Source of the DNA: Rhodothermales bacterium
Lineage (GTDB): Bacteria > Bacteroidota > Rhodothermia > Rhodothermales > UBA10348
Length of the DNA stretch: 64,000 nt
Assembly: GCA_040221055.1 (NCBI GenBank)
Contig: JAVJVN010000004.1
Location: 1-64,000, forward strand
Direction: 5' to 3'
The position numbers and the translations under genes are program-made. Under the pieces are notes generated by a model, which was given only the letters and a program-made list of their open reading frames with translations, made no database searches and was not told the DNA's origin. Below, in pieces: positions 27,706 to 36,454 of the stretch (the stretch's first letter is position 1; each line of letters opens with the position of its first letter).

Positions 27706-29568
27706 TCACGTCGTCTGGACGTAGTCCTCGCCGGGGTTGATGAAGAGGTTCTCCTCCCACTTGTACTGCTGGTCGTGCAGGTCGCGGTAGCGGCCGCCTG
27801 CGGCCATGAGCTCGGCGTGCGTCCCTGCCTCCACGATTTCGCCGTTCTCCAACACCAGGATGCGATCTGCACTACGGATGGTCGAGAGCCGGTGCGCGAT
27901 TACGAAGGTGGTCCGGCCCTGGCGCAACTGGCGGAAGCCGGCCTGGATGAGGGCCTCGCTCTCGGAATCCAGACTGGACGTGGCCTCGTCCAGGATCAGG
28001 ATCCGGGGATCGGCCAGGATGGCCCGCGCGATGGCTATCCGCTGACGTTGCCCGCCCGACAACTTGATGCCGCGCTCGCCGACCACGGTGTTGTATCCCT
28101 CGGGAAATTCGGAGATGAACGTATGGCAATGGGCCAGACGGGATACCCGTTCGACGTCCTCGAGCGAGGCATCCGGCCGCGCAAACCGGATGTTGTCGGC
28201 CACCGTGCCATCGAACAGGAAGTTTTCCTGCAGCACGACGCCCAGGTGCCGACGGAAATCCTTCAGCTTGACGGAGGACAGGTCCCGTCCGTCCACCAGG
28301 ATGCGACCGCTGTCGGGCCGATTGAAGGCCATCACGAGGCTCACGAGCGTACTCTTGCCGGATCCACTGGACCCGACCAGGGCCGTCGTCGTGCCGGCTT
28401 CTGCAGCGAACGTCACGCCCTTCAGAACGGGCACGCCTTCCTCGTAGCTGAACCGGACATCCTCGAACGCAATGGTACCACGGACGTCGTCGAGCGGCTC
28501 GAGCGACGCATCTTCCTGGTCTTCCGTGGGATTTGCCATGAGCTCCCGGATGCGGTCCAAGCCGGCAAACGCCTCCGAAACCTGGGTGCCGATGGATGCC
28601 ATCTGCACAATGGGTGCGGCCAGGAGGCCAATCAAGAAGATGTACAGCACGAAGTCGCCCAGTGTCATGGACTCCTCGATGATGGCGCGGCCGCCCACCA
28701 CGAACATCAGGATTCCGATGCCTCCGATGATGAGGCCGGCGAACGTGGAAATGGCCGATACGCCGGTAATGGACTGCTTGACGTTGCGGAACAGGCGCTG
28801 GACACCGTCATGGAACACCGACTGCTCGCGTTCCTCCACACCGTAGGCCTTCACGATCCGGATGCCACTCAGCGTCTCGCTCAAGCGGCCGGTGACGTCC
28901 GCGTTGATTTCGCCGCGCTCGCGGAAAACCGGCCGCAACTTGTTGAACGCCAACGCCATGCCGCCTCCGAACAGGGCCAGCAGGACCAGCATCATGGCCG
29001 TCAGCTGCCAGTTCAGCCAGAACAGGGCTCCGAGCGCCAGCACGGCCGTAAAGACACCGCCCACCAGCTGCACGATGCCGGTGCCCACCAGATTCCGGAT
29101 GCCTTCAGCGTCCGTCATGATCCGGGAGATGAGCACGCCGGTCTTGGTGCCATCAAAATACCGGACGGGCAGCCGGGTGACGTGGGCCTGGACCCGGGCG
29201 CGCATGTCCATGATGGCCGCCTGCGCCGTGATGCTGATGACCTGGGCCAGGGAGAAGGTGGTCACCGCCTGGATGACGGTGGCGACGGCCACGGCCAGGG
29301 CGATCGGAACGAGTAATTCATGCTTGCCCGCACCGAGGACGTCATCAATCAGGTATTTGGAACTGGCCGGCAGCACGAAGCCACTGAGCCGGTTGATGAC
29401 CATGAGCACGAACCCCAGGGCCAGTTTGTGGCGGTGCGTCCACATGAGGGCGCGGGCTTCACGCCACGTTGCAGCTTTCTTCACGGGTTTGGACGGGGTC
29501 GGGTTGGAAAAACCCGTGAACGAAGGTCGGGGCAATAGGTTGTACGGCCCATGTATTTCATCCATCAT
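27706..29568 (-). CDS. ABC exporter, fused permease and ATPase (MsbA type)
   Basis: Protein of 620 aa from the ATG at 29568 (MMDEIHGPYN). The transmembrane half (residues about 40-340) includes LALGFVLMVINRLSGFVLP and SITAQAAIMDMRARVQAHVT. The ATPase half has Walker A GSSGSGKST, Q-loop VLQENFLF, signature LSGGQRQR, Walker B ILILDEATSS and switch [10 protein letters not shown]. It resembles lipid A or multidrug exporters. The chosen start overlaps the divergent deacetylase start by 18 nt; a GTG at 29484 would avoid this and keep the core intact, so the exact start is uncertain. Confidence 0.9.
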   Translation of the reverse strand: MMDEIHGPYNLLPRPSFTGFSNPTPSKPVKKAATWREARALMWTHRHKLALGFVLMVINRLSGFVLPASSKYLIDDVLGAGKHELLVPIALAVAVATVIQAVTTFSLAQVISITAQAAIMDMRARVQAHVTRLPVRYFDGTKTGVLISRIMTDAEGIRNLVGTGIVQLVGGVFTAVLALGALFWLNWQLTAMMLVLLALFGGGMALAFNKLRPVFRERGEINADVTGRLSETLSGIRIVKAYGVEEREQSVFHDGVQRLFRNVKQSITGVSAISTFAGLIIGGIGILMFVVGGRAIIEESMTLGDFVLYIFLIGLLAAPIVQMASIGTQVSEAFAGLDRIRELMANPTEDQEDASLEPLDDVRGTIAFEDVRFSYEEGVPVLKGVTFAAEAGTTTALVGSSGSGKSTLVSLVMAFNRPDSGRILVDGRDLSSVKLKDFRRHLGVVLQENFLFDGTVADNIRFARPDASLEDVERVSRLAHCHTFISEFPEGYNTVVGERGIKLSGGQRQRIAIARAILADPRILILDEATSSLDSESEALIQAGFRQLRQGRTTFVIAHRLSTIRSADRILVLENGEIVEAGTHAELMAAGGRYRDLHDQQYKWEENLFINPGEDYVQTT

Positions 29569-30474
29569 CCCGACTGCCTGCTCCACGATGTGGGGGCGTG
29601 GCACCCCGAGCGGCCAGCCCGGCTCAACAAGATCCGGGACTACCTGGTAGCCACGGGTCGCATGGGTCTGATGACGGTGCTCGAAGCGCCCATGGTTTCA
29701 GAGGATGCGGTGCTCCGGGTGCACACGCGGGCGCATGTGGACCGGCTCGAACGACTGGCGGCGCACGCCACGGCGGATGCGCCGTCGGTGATTGATTCCG
29801 ATACGATGGTGACGCCTTCGACGATGGATGCGGCGGGGCGGGCGGCCGGCGCCGTCCAGCACGCGGTGGACCGCGTGCTGGCGGATGCCGCCGCAGGCGG
29901 CCAAAACGCGCACGCGTTTTGCGCCGGCCGCCCCCCCGGCCACCACGCCACCCCGACCGCCGCCATGGGCTTCTGCTTCCTGAACAACGTGGCCATCGGC
30001 GCGGCCCATGCCCGCGAGGCCCACCAATGTCAGCGCGTGGCCATCGTGGACTTCGACGTGCATCACGGCAACGGCACCGAGGCCTTCGTCGCCGGAAGGG
30101 ACGGGTACCTGTTCCTGAGTGTGTTCCAGCATCCGTTCTACCCGCCCGTGCCCGACGCGCCACCCGCCGACAATGTCATCCACGTCAAACTGCCCGCCGG
30201 AACCGCGAGCGCCCAATACCGGGAGGCCATCACGACGCATCTCCTGCCTCCGCTCCTGGCGTATCAACCGGATCTGCTCCTGCTGTCCTCTGGCTTCGAC
30301 GGCCATGCCGCCGATCCGTATGCCGACTGGAACCTGCACGAGGACGACTACGGGTGGCTGACCACGCGCCTCCTGGAGACCACGGACTGCCCCGTGGTGA
30401 GTGTCCTTGAGGGCGGGTATGACCTGGCCGCGTTGGCCCGGTCGGTGGCCGCCCACATCGACGCGCTGCTGTAA
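29551..30474 (+). CDS. Histone deacetylase-family (arginase-fold) amidohydrolase
   Basis: Protein of 307 aa. HDAC-family motifs: HHPDCLLHDVGAWHPERPAR at the N-terminus, GRPPGHHATPTAAMGFCFLN with the catalytic His pair, VAIVDFDVHHGNGTEAF with zinc ligands Asp and His, and SSGFDGHAADPYADWNL with the third zinc Asp. Bacterial members remove acetyl groups from lysine residues, polyamines or small molecules such as acetoin-linked substrates. It diverges from the ABC exporter gene and converges with the acetyl-CoA hydrolase/GNAT gene, so acetyl metabolism is a shared theme. Confidence 0.92.
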   Translation: MYFIHHPDCLLHDVGAWHPERPARLNKIRDYLVATGRMGLMTVLEAPMVSEDAVLRVHTRAHVDRLERLAAHATADAPSVIDSDTMVTPSTMDAAGRAAGAVQHAVDRVLADAAAGGQNAHAFCAGRPPGHHATPTAAMGFCFLNNVAIGAAHAREAHQCQRVAIVDFDVHHGNGTEAFVAGRDGYLFLSVFQHPFYPPVPDAPPADNVIHVKLPAGTASAQYREAITTHLLPPLLAYQPDLLLLSSGFDGHAADPYADWNLHEDDYGWLTTRLLETTDCPVVSVLEGGYDLAALARSVAAHIDALL

Positions 30475-30476
30475 GC

Positions 30477-32327
30477 CTAGTCGAACGTCATCGTGAGCGT
30501 ATACACATTATCGCTGAGCGTGCTCTCCAGTTGGTCGAACGCCCGGTGGAAGAGCGTCAGCATGGCCTTGTTGTCCACGAGCACATCCGCGACGAATCCC
30601 GTGATTCCGGCCTTCCGGGCAGAGAAAATCAGGCTCCGAAGCAACGCGGCGCCAATCCCCTTGCCCTGGTGCTCGTCGGCGACCAGCAAGGCAATTTCGG
30701 CGTAGTTCGTACGGGGGTTCAGGATGTAGCGGCCAATGGCCACAATCCGGCTGTCCTCGTTCTCGCCCACCGTCGCTACCATGGCCATGTCGTCCTTGTA
30801 GTCCACCCGCAGGAATTCCTGCAGCTTTTCATGCGGCATGGCCTTGACCGTGCTGAAAAACCGATGGTAGATGGTGTTCTGCGACAGGGAGTAGAACATT
30901 TCCCGCATCTGCCCCTCGTCGGTGGCCTTGATGGGCCGCAGACAGACCTTCACGCCGTCGCTCGACACCATCTCCTCTTCCAGGTCGACGGGGTACTGCG
31001 GCGTCGAGAAGGGCATTTCAATCTGGTCGGCGTACACCACGCGGCGCGCTTTCGCCTCCGCCATGAGCCACGGCCGAAACTTGGGATGCGCCACCTGGAT
31101 GAGTGCCAGTGCCCGCTCGCGCACCGTCTTGCCGTGCAAATATGCCGTGCCGTACTCGGTGACCACATAGTGCACGTCGGCACGCGACGTCACAACGCCT
31201 GCGCCCGGCTTCAGATTGGGCACAATCCGGGAAATCGTGCCGCCCGAAGCCGTGGACGGCAGCGCGATGATGGCCTTCCCTTCCACAGCCCGACTGGCAC
31301 CGCGGACAAAGTCCACCTGGCCGCCGAATCCGCTGTAGAACGACTCCCCGATGGAGTCGGCGCACACCTGGCCCGTCAAATCCACCTCCAACGCCGAGTT
31401 GATGGCAATCATGCGGCGGTTCTGGGCCACAATGAACGGATCGTTCGTGTATTCACTCGGCCGGAATTCGACCATCGGGTTGTTGTCGATGAAGTCGTAC
31501 AACTTGCGCGAACCCAGTACGAAACTGGCCAGGATCTTCCCGGCATGCAGCGTCTTCTTGTTGTTCGTGATGATGCCCTTCTCGATCAGCGGGATGATGC
31601 CGTCCGAGAACATCTCGGTGTGGATGCCCAGGTCGCGGTGCCCCGTCAGGAAGTGCAGGACGGCATCGGGAATGGAGCCGATGCCGAGCTGCAGCGTCGC
31701 CCCGTTCGGGATGAGTCCCGTGATGTTGCGGGCAATGGCTTTCGACAGTTCATCCGGCGAGCCCTGCGGTGCCTCCAACAACGGATCGTCGCAGGGCACC
31801 AGCCGGTCAATACGGTTGACGTGGATGAAACTGTCTCCAAGCGCCCGGGGAGCGTTCGCGTTGACTTCGGCAATCACAATCCGGGCGCTCTCCGCCGCCG
31901 ACTTCACCACGTCCGTAGCCACACCGTAGCTGCAATACCCGTGCTCGTCCGGCTCCGAAACCTGGATGAGCGCGATGTCGATGGCTATCCGGCGGTTCTT
32001 GAACAAGCGCGGGATTTCCGACAGGAACACCGGCGTGTAGTCGGCATCGCCCCGCGCCACGGCCCCACGCACGTTCTTGCCAATAAAGAACGCATTGTGC
32101 CGGAAGCGACCGGCATGCTTGGGGTCGGCGTATGGCGCAATGCCGAGCGTCATGATGTGGACGATCTCGATGTCACTGACCGCGGGATTGTCGACCATGG
32201 CCCGGACCAGGGATTGCGGCTCGCCGGCACCGGAGCCAATGAATACCCGGCGCCCGTGTGCCATATCGGCCACGGCGGCATCGGCCGTGAATACCTTGTC
32301 TTTGTAAAGTGATTTCCAGTCCTGCAT
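30477..32327 (-). CDS. Acetyl-CoA hydrolase/CoA-transferase fused to a GNAT acetyltransferase
   Basis: Protein of 616 aa from ATG 32327 (MQDWKSLYKDKV). Residues about 1-440 are an acetyl-CoA hydrolase/transferase (HGRRVFIGSGAGEPQSLVRA, LQLGIGSIPDAVLHFL, VDFVRGASRAVEGKAIIALP, DVHYVVTEYGTAYLHGKTVR). Residues about 460-616 are a GNAT domain (LRPIKATDEGQMREMFYSL, then EIALLVADEHQGKGIGAALL, the acetyl-CoA loop Q-x-x-G-x-G/A). The two parts could both use acetyl-CoA: one to move CoA between acids, the other to acetylate a protein or small amine. The fusion is known in databases but its physiology is not settled. Confidence 0.9.
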   Translation of the reverse strand: MQDWKSLYKDKVFTADAAVADMAHGRRVFIGSGAGEPQSLVRAMVDNPAVSDIEIVHIMTLGIAPYADPKHAGRFRHNAFFIGKNVRGAVARGDADYTPVFLSEIPRLFKNRRIAIDIALIQVSEPDEHGYCSYGVATDVVKSAAESARIVIAEVNANAPRALGDSFIHVNRIDRLVPCDDPLLEAPQGSPDELSKAIARNITGLIPNGATLQLGIGSIPDAVLHFLTGHRDLGIHTEMFSDGIIPLIEKGIITNNKKTLHAGKILASFVLGSRKLYDFIDNNPMVEFRPSEYTNDPFIVAQNRRMIAINSALEVDLTGQVCADSIGESFYSGFGGQVDFVRGASRAVEGKAIIALPSTASGGTISRIVPNLKPGAGVVTSRADVHYVVTEYGTAYLHGKTVRERALALIQVAHPKFRPWLMAEAKARRVVYADQIEMPFSTPQYPVDLEEEMVSSDGVKVCLRPIKATDEGQMREMFYSLSQNTIYHRFFSTVKAMPHEKLQEFLRVDYKDDMAMVATVGENEDSRIVAIGRYILNPRTNYAEIALLVADEHQGKGIGAALLRSLIFSARKAGITGFVADVLVDNKAMLTLFHRAFDQLESTLSDNVYTLTMTFD

Positions 32328-32450
32328 GACGATACGACGGGGGAGTTGGCAACAGTATGGGCGATGGGGGTGCCCCATGCCGACCCCAATTTACCACCCG
32401 CGAAACCGCTCCGTGCCGTACCCCACCTGACACGATTGCCGGGGGAATCC

Positions 32451-32894
32451 CTACAGTTCCATGTGCAGGATGGGGAAAGGGCGACCTTGCGCATCCGTGG
32501 CCGATCGCGACCGCACCAGAAATCCATACTTCCGGTAGAAGGCCAGCGCGCCAGGATTCCCTTCGTTCACGTCCACCCGCCAGACCCGGCACACGTCCAG
32601 CGCGTGTCGCATGAGCGCCCCACCGACGCCGTGTCCCATTGCGGCCGGATCCACGAACAGCGCCTCCAGCTTTGACCCCGAGATCCCTGAAAAACCCAGG
32701 ATCACTCCCTCCTCATCGACCGCCACCGTCACATCCAGCGCGGTCTCGAGGGCATCGGCCACGAGCGGCACGAGCCCGGCAATGTCATCCTCCGTAAGGA
32801 ACGTGTGCGAGGCACGGACCGAGGCCTCCCAGAGTTCCACCAGGCGCGACGCATCGGCCGCCTCCATGGCCCGAAGCGCAACGTCAGCGCACAT
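32451..32894 (-). CDS. GNAT family N-acetyltransferase
   Basis: Protein of 147 aa with GNAT motifs: DVALRAMEAADASRLVELWE at the N-terminus, KLEALFVDPAAMGHGVGGAL for the acetyl-CoA pyrophosphate loop, and VNEGNPGALAFYRKYGFLVR for motif B. The arrangement resembles small acetyltransferases such as YjaB-like proteins. Its start overlaps the ftsX stop by 11 nt, so it is co-translated with it; substrate unknown. Confidence 0.88.
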   Translation of the reverse strand: MCADVALRAMEAADASRLVELWEASVRASHTFLTEDDIAGLVPLVADALETALDVTVAVDEEGVILGFSGISGSKLEALFVDPAAMGHGVGGALMRHALDVCRVWRVDVNEGNPGALAFYRKYGFLVRSRSATDAQGRPFPILHMEL

Positions 32895-33756
32895 CGCCTT
32901 TGATGAATCGACCCACGGCCAATACGCTGCCCGTCCATCCCACGAAAATACCGGTCAACACCAACAACACGGAGAACGACACGCGCAGCATCACCGAAAT
33001 CGCGGTCATCTGCGGAATGTACAGGCGCATGGCAGCGTAGAGCGCCGCCAATACCAACAACGCCAGGGCGGCGGCGACCACACCCTGGACAATCCCCTCC
33101 ACCAGGAACGGCTTGCGGATGAACCCGTCGGTCGCCCCCACCAAACGCATGGTCCGGATCATGAGACGCCGGGCATAGATGGTCAGTCGGATGGTATTGG
33201 CCACCAGCACCATGGACGCAAAAATCACCAGGATCCCGAGGGCGGCGCCGATCATGGATATCAGGCGCACGTTCGTCTGCACCTTGACCAGCAACGGCTG
33301 GTTGAAAATCACCTCATCGACCCGGTTCCAGGACCGGAATTCCTCAACCAGACGCGACAGGCTGTCGGCGTTGGCATAGTCCGGTTCCACGCGGACGCGG
33401 ATGGAGGCGGGCAGGAAGGCCGCATCGAAATACACGTTCGCCTCCTCCCCGAACTCCTGCCGGAAGATGAGTTGGGCCTGCTCCTTCGAAATGAACGTAG
33501 CTTCCTCCACACCGGGGACCACCTCGGCACGGGCCTGCAACGCCAGGGCGTTCGCCTCCGACGTCTCCTCCAGGAACAGCTCCACCTCACCCACGCGCTG
33601 CTTGAGCCACGTACTCACGGTCCGGGCTTCCCACGACACGATGGCGAACAACCCCAGCAGAACCAGCGCGACGGTCATGGACAGCACCGAGGCCGCGGTT
33701 GAAAACCGCGCCCGGTTCAATCCGGCCAGACCTTCGCGCAGGGTGTAGGAAATCAT
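32884..33756 (-). CDS. ftsX: FtsX-like cell division permease
   Basis: Protein of 290 aa with four membrane helices: VLSMTVALVLLGLFAIVSW at about 24-43, then after a periplasmic domain of some 130 aa, MIGAALGILVIFASMVLVAN, VVAAALALLVLAALYAAM and VSFSVLLVLTGIFVGWTGSV. Layout and length match FtsX, which with the ATPase FtsE controls cell wall hydrolases at the septum. FtsE is not in the window. The gene lies 3 nt after the M14 peptidase gene and overlaps a GNAT gene by 11 nt. Confidence 0.87.
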   Translation of the reverse strand: MISYTLREGLAGLNRARFSTAASVLSMTVALVLLGLFAIVSWEARTVSTWLKQRVGEVELFLEETSEANALALQARAEVVPGVEEATFISKEQAQLIFRQEFGEEANVYFDAAFLPASIRVRVEPDYANADSLSRLVEEFRSWNRVDEVIFNQPLLVKVQTNVRLISMIGAALGILVIFASMVLVANTIRLTIYARRLMIRTMRLVGATDGFIRKPFLVEGIVQGVVAAALALLVLAALYAAMRLYIPQMTAISVMLRVSFSVLLVLTGIFVGWTGSVLAVGRFIKGDVR

Positions 33757-33759
33757 GGG

Positions 33760-36417
33760 TTACATTCCCGGCATGAGCATGACGGCATTCTGGACGAGTC
33801 GCGCCGGCCCGACCCAGAACAGTCGGTACTGGGTGTTGTCCACGAGCAGCACGACCCGCCCGCTCCCGGACGTCTGCACGGCGGCGAAGGCATGCCCGGC
33901 AATGCGGCGGGTATTCTCACCCGAGGCGTATCCGGAAATCAGGACATCGTCCGGATTTTTCGCATACCAGCCCACCGTCTGCAACCGATCCGACGGGACC
34001 AGCGCATCGGCATTGAACTTGATGGAGTAGAGCGATTCGCCGACCCCGAACGCCAGCGGATGCGTTGCATCCAGTTGTCCCAGCATGGCGGCACCGGGCA
34101 CCCGGCGCAGCCCCGACGAATCGGACCGCGCTTCGTACGGCGTGTAGTAGCGGTCCTTCAGGCCGGACGACGAGTCAGGCTTGGGAGCCGGTGCCCATTT
34201 CGCATCGACCAGGCCGGATGACACGGCAAACGACGTGGCACTTTCGGTGGCCACCAGCGTCCCGCCCGCACGGACCCACGCCGACAGGCGCTCCGTCTGC
34301 GTGCTGTCCAGGACCGCGCTGTAACTGCCACCGGCCAGGAGTACGACATCGTATTCCGTCAGGTCCAGCGATGGGAACGATCCGGTCCGGATCCGGTCCA
34401 CCCCGAACTCCGTCCACTGGTCGAACAGGAACCACAATTGTCCGGCAGTGAGGGAGGAGACGCCCTCATCCACCAGGAGGGCCACTTTCGGCTCTTCCAC
34501 CGGTCTTGAACTGCCGGACGCCAGATCGATGCCTTCGTCCATGCGACCGGTTTGGAAGGCCTGGATGCGGACTCCCGTCTCACGGGCAATCCGCTGCATG
34601 TCGGCATGGATGCGGTCCGCGCGCTCCCGGTTGCGGCCCATGAGCACGACGAGCGATCCCCGTGACCACGTCGTCCCTTCGAACGTGAAGGGTTTGGTAA
34701 CCGAACGTACCCGGTAGTCGGCGCGCCAGAGCGCGGCCAGGGCCTTCGGCGCATGCCGCTGCGCCCAGTCGATGACGTAGGCATACCCGGCCTCGCCACC
34801 TTCCACCCGGCCAGCCACCCGGGGCGCTTCCGCAACGCGCTCGGTCGCCACACGAATGTCCGACTCGGACCACGCGGCATCCAGGTTGTAGGCCAGCGGG
34901 ACGGACCACGTGGACATGTCGTACATCACGCTGTCCTCGATTTCCATCCGTCGCTGCATGAGCGTTTCAATGAAGATGTGGTCGGCCTGGTCCGTCCGGA
35001 CCACATACGTTCCGGCGTCGAACGAGCGCGCGGACGGTGTCCCCGTCCGGTAATCATGCGCATCCCGGACCGTGGCCGCCGCCGTGGTCCGTTCCACCGT
35101 GACACCGTGCTTCAGGAGTGTATTCAGGACCTCGTACAGATACCCGTTGCCCTGGTCGTCCGGCAGCCAGTAGGCGGTGGTCCGTGTCGTGCGGCGCGCC
35201 GGATCGTGGAACGCCACGAAATAATCCAGCAGCGCACGGCGGTTTTCCACGGCCGCCTCGATGGTCGCCAGCGACGTCTCGTAATGGTCGAAAATACGCT
35301 GGCGCAGCGTCAACACGTATCCGTCGTCGGTCTCGACCGCCCGGCCGCCGCGGCTGTGTCCTCCCTGCTCGGTGAGCATACCGATGGCCCCGAACAAACT
35401 CGGATAGGACGAACCGTAGCCTGGATAGAAAAAGTCGAAGGCTTCGCGCGTGAAGTAATTCACCTGCGCCCGGTCGAAGGCCTCGGCGTTGGCTCGTCCG
35501 AACAGGTCGGCCCAGTTGTCATAGGCGTCCGGCAGGTTCAGATTCCGCGGCGACTGCCCCGGCATGGTGAAATAATTGGCGTTGAAGCCCTGTTCGTGAT
35601 AGTCCGTGTGCACCTGCGGCAACCATTGCTGGTACACGTCAATCCGGCCGCGCGACTCCGGATGCACCAGCCAGGTCCAGTCCCGGTTCAGGTCGAACCA
35701 GTAGTGGTTGCTGCGGCCACCCGGCCAGGGCTCATCATGCTCCAGATCGGACGCATCCAGCCGCAATTGCTTGCTGGCCACCGAACGGTACCAGTACACG
35801 TACCGGTCCCGACCGTCGGGATTCATGCTGGGCACGATGATGACCACCACGTCCTCCAGGAGCGCTCCGGTCCCGGCGTCCGTCGCCGAGGCCAGATGCC
35901 ACGCCACCTGCATGGCCGTCTCCGTGCTGGAGGCTTCATTTCCGTGCACGTTGTACGACAGCCACACGATGACCGGGTTGTCGGCCAGGATGGCGTCGCG
36001 CTCGGCGGTCGGCGTGGCCGGATCGGCCAATCGCGCGTTCGCCTGGCGGATTTCCTCCAAGCGTGCGTGGTTGGCCGCGCTCGTCACCCACAGCACCGGC
36101 ATCGGCCGGTCTTCGTACGTCGTCCCGAACACGTCCATGGTCACCCGGTCCGACGACGCTGCGAGCGTCCGGACATACGCCACCATGTCGGCATGGAACG
36201 TGTAGTTCGCACCCGGCGCATAGCCCAGGAAGGCTTCGGGGGATGGCACGTCCGGGTTGCGCGGCGTGTCCGGACTGAACTGGAAATGGGGAGGCAGGAG
36301 CACCGGCGCGTCGGCCGGATTCTGTGTTGAATCCTGTGCAGCGGCCGGTGCAGCCACCAGAAGTGCAAACAGCGCGAGTCCCGTCAGGAACCGGGTCGGA
36401 AAAAGGGTCGGGGTCAT
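33760..36417 (-). CDS. Secreted M14-family zinc carboxypeptidase
   Basis: Protein of 885 aa from ATG 36417, where the signal peptide begins (FLTGLALFALLVAAPAAAQ). The zinc site is NVHGNEASSTETAMQVAW (HxxE) with the third ligand in VHTDYHEQGFNANYF, and the catalytic Glu is probably in GAIGMLTEQGGHSRGG near residue 345. The peptidase domain spans about 60-400; the remaining 480 residues include a Rossmann-like region (KVALLVDEGVSSL, then YDVVLLAGGSYSAVL) seen in large Bacteroidota M14 proteins. It should hydrolyse peptides outside the cytoplasm. No type IX sorting domain is visible. Confidence 0.9.
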   Translation of the reverse strand: MTPTLFPTRFLTGLALFALLVAAPAAAQDSTQNPADAPVLLPPHFQFSPDTPRNPDVPSPEAFLGYAPGANYTFHADMVAYVRTLAASSDRVTMDVFGTTYEDRPMPVLWVTSAANHARLEEIRQANARLADPATPTAERDAILADNPVIVWLSYNVHGNEASSTETAMQVAWHLASATDAGTGALLEDVVVIIVPSMNPDGRDRYVYWYRSVASKQLRLDASDLEHDEPWPGGRSNHYWFDLNRDWTWLVHPESRGRIDVYQQWLPQVHTDYHEQGFNANYFTMPGQSPRNLNLPDAYDNWADLFGRANAEAFDRAQVNYFTREAFDFFYPGYGSSYPSLFGAIGMLTEQGGHSRGGRAVETDDGYVLTLRQRIFDHYETSLATIEAAVENRRALLDYFVAFHDPARRTTRTTAYWLPDDQGNGYLYEVLNTLLKHGVTVERTTAAATVRDAHDYRTGTPSARSFDAGTYVVRTDQADHIFIETLMQRRMEIEDSVMYDMSTWSVPLAYNLDAAWSESDIRVATERVAEAPRVAGRVEGGEAGYAYVIDWAQRHAPKALAALWRADYRVRSVTKPFTFEGTTWSRGSLVVLMGRNRERADRIHADMQRIARETGVRIQAFQTGRMDEGIDLASGSSRPVEEPKVALLVDEGVSSLTAGQLWFLFDQWTEFGVDRIRTGSFPSLDLTEYDVVLLAGGSYSAVLDSTQTERLSAWVRAGGTLVATESATSFAVSSGLVDAKWAPAPKPDSSSGLKDRYYTPYEARSDSSGLRRVPGAAMLGQLDATHPLAFGVGESLYSIKFNADALVPSDRLQTVGWYAKNPDDVLISGYASGENTRRIAGHAFAAVQTSGSGRVVLLVDNTQYRLFWVGPARLVQNAVMLMPGM

Positions 36418-36427
36418 CGGGTCAGTA

Positions 36428-36449
36428 CGTTGGTTTGCGCCAATATACC
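36428..36449 (-). promoter_or_regulatory. Candidate promoter of the M14 peptidase gene
   Basis: On the minus strand the 37-nt gap before the peptidase gene reads GGTATATTGGCGC, similar to the TATACTTTGCGC and TACTTTTGCGC elements seen before the second tonB and gdh genes. It resembles the Bacteroidota -7 element TAnnTTTG with one mismatch. Confidence 0.3.
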
Positions 36450-36454
36450 TGCCA

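Noticed and set aside
30531-36330. Long plus-strand open frames over the acetyl-CoA hydrolase and M14 peptidase genes
   Set aside because: They are rich in Arg, His and Gly with no domains and are antisense to well-supported genes.
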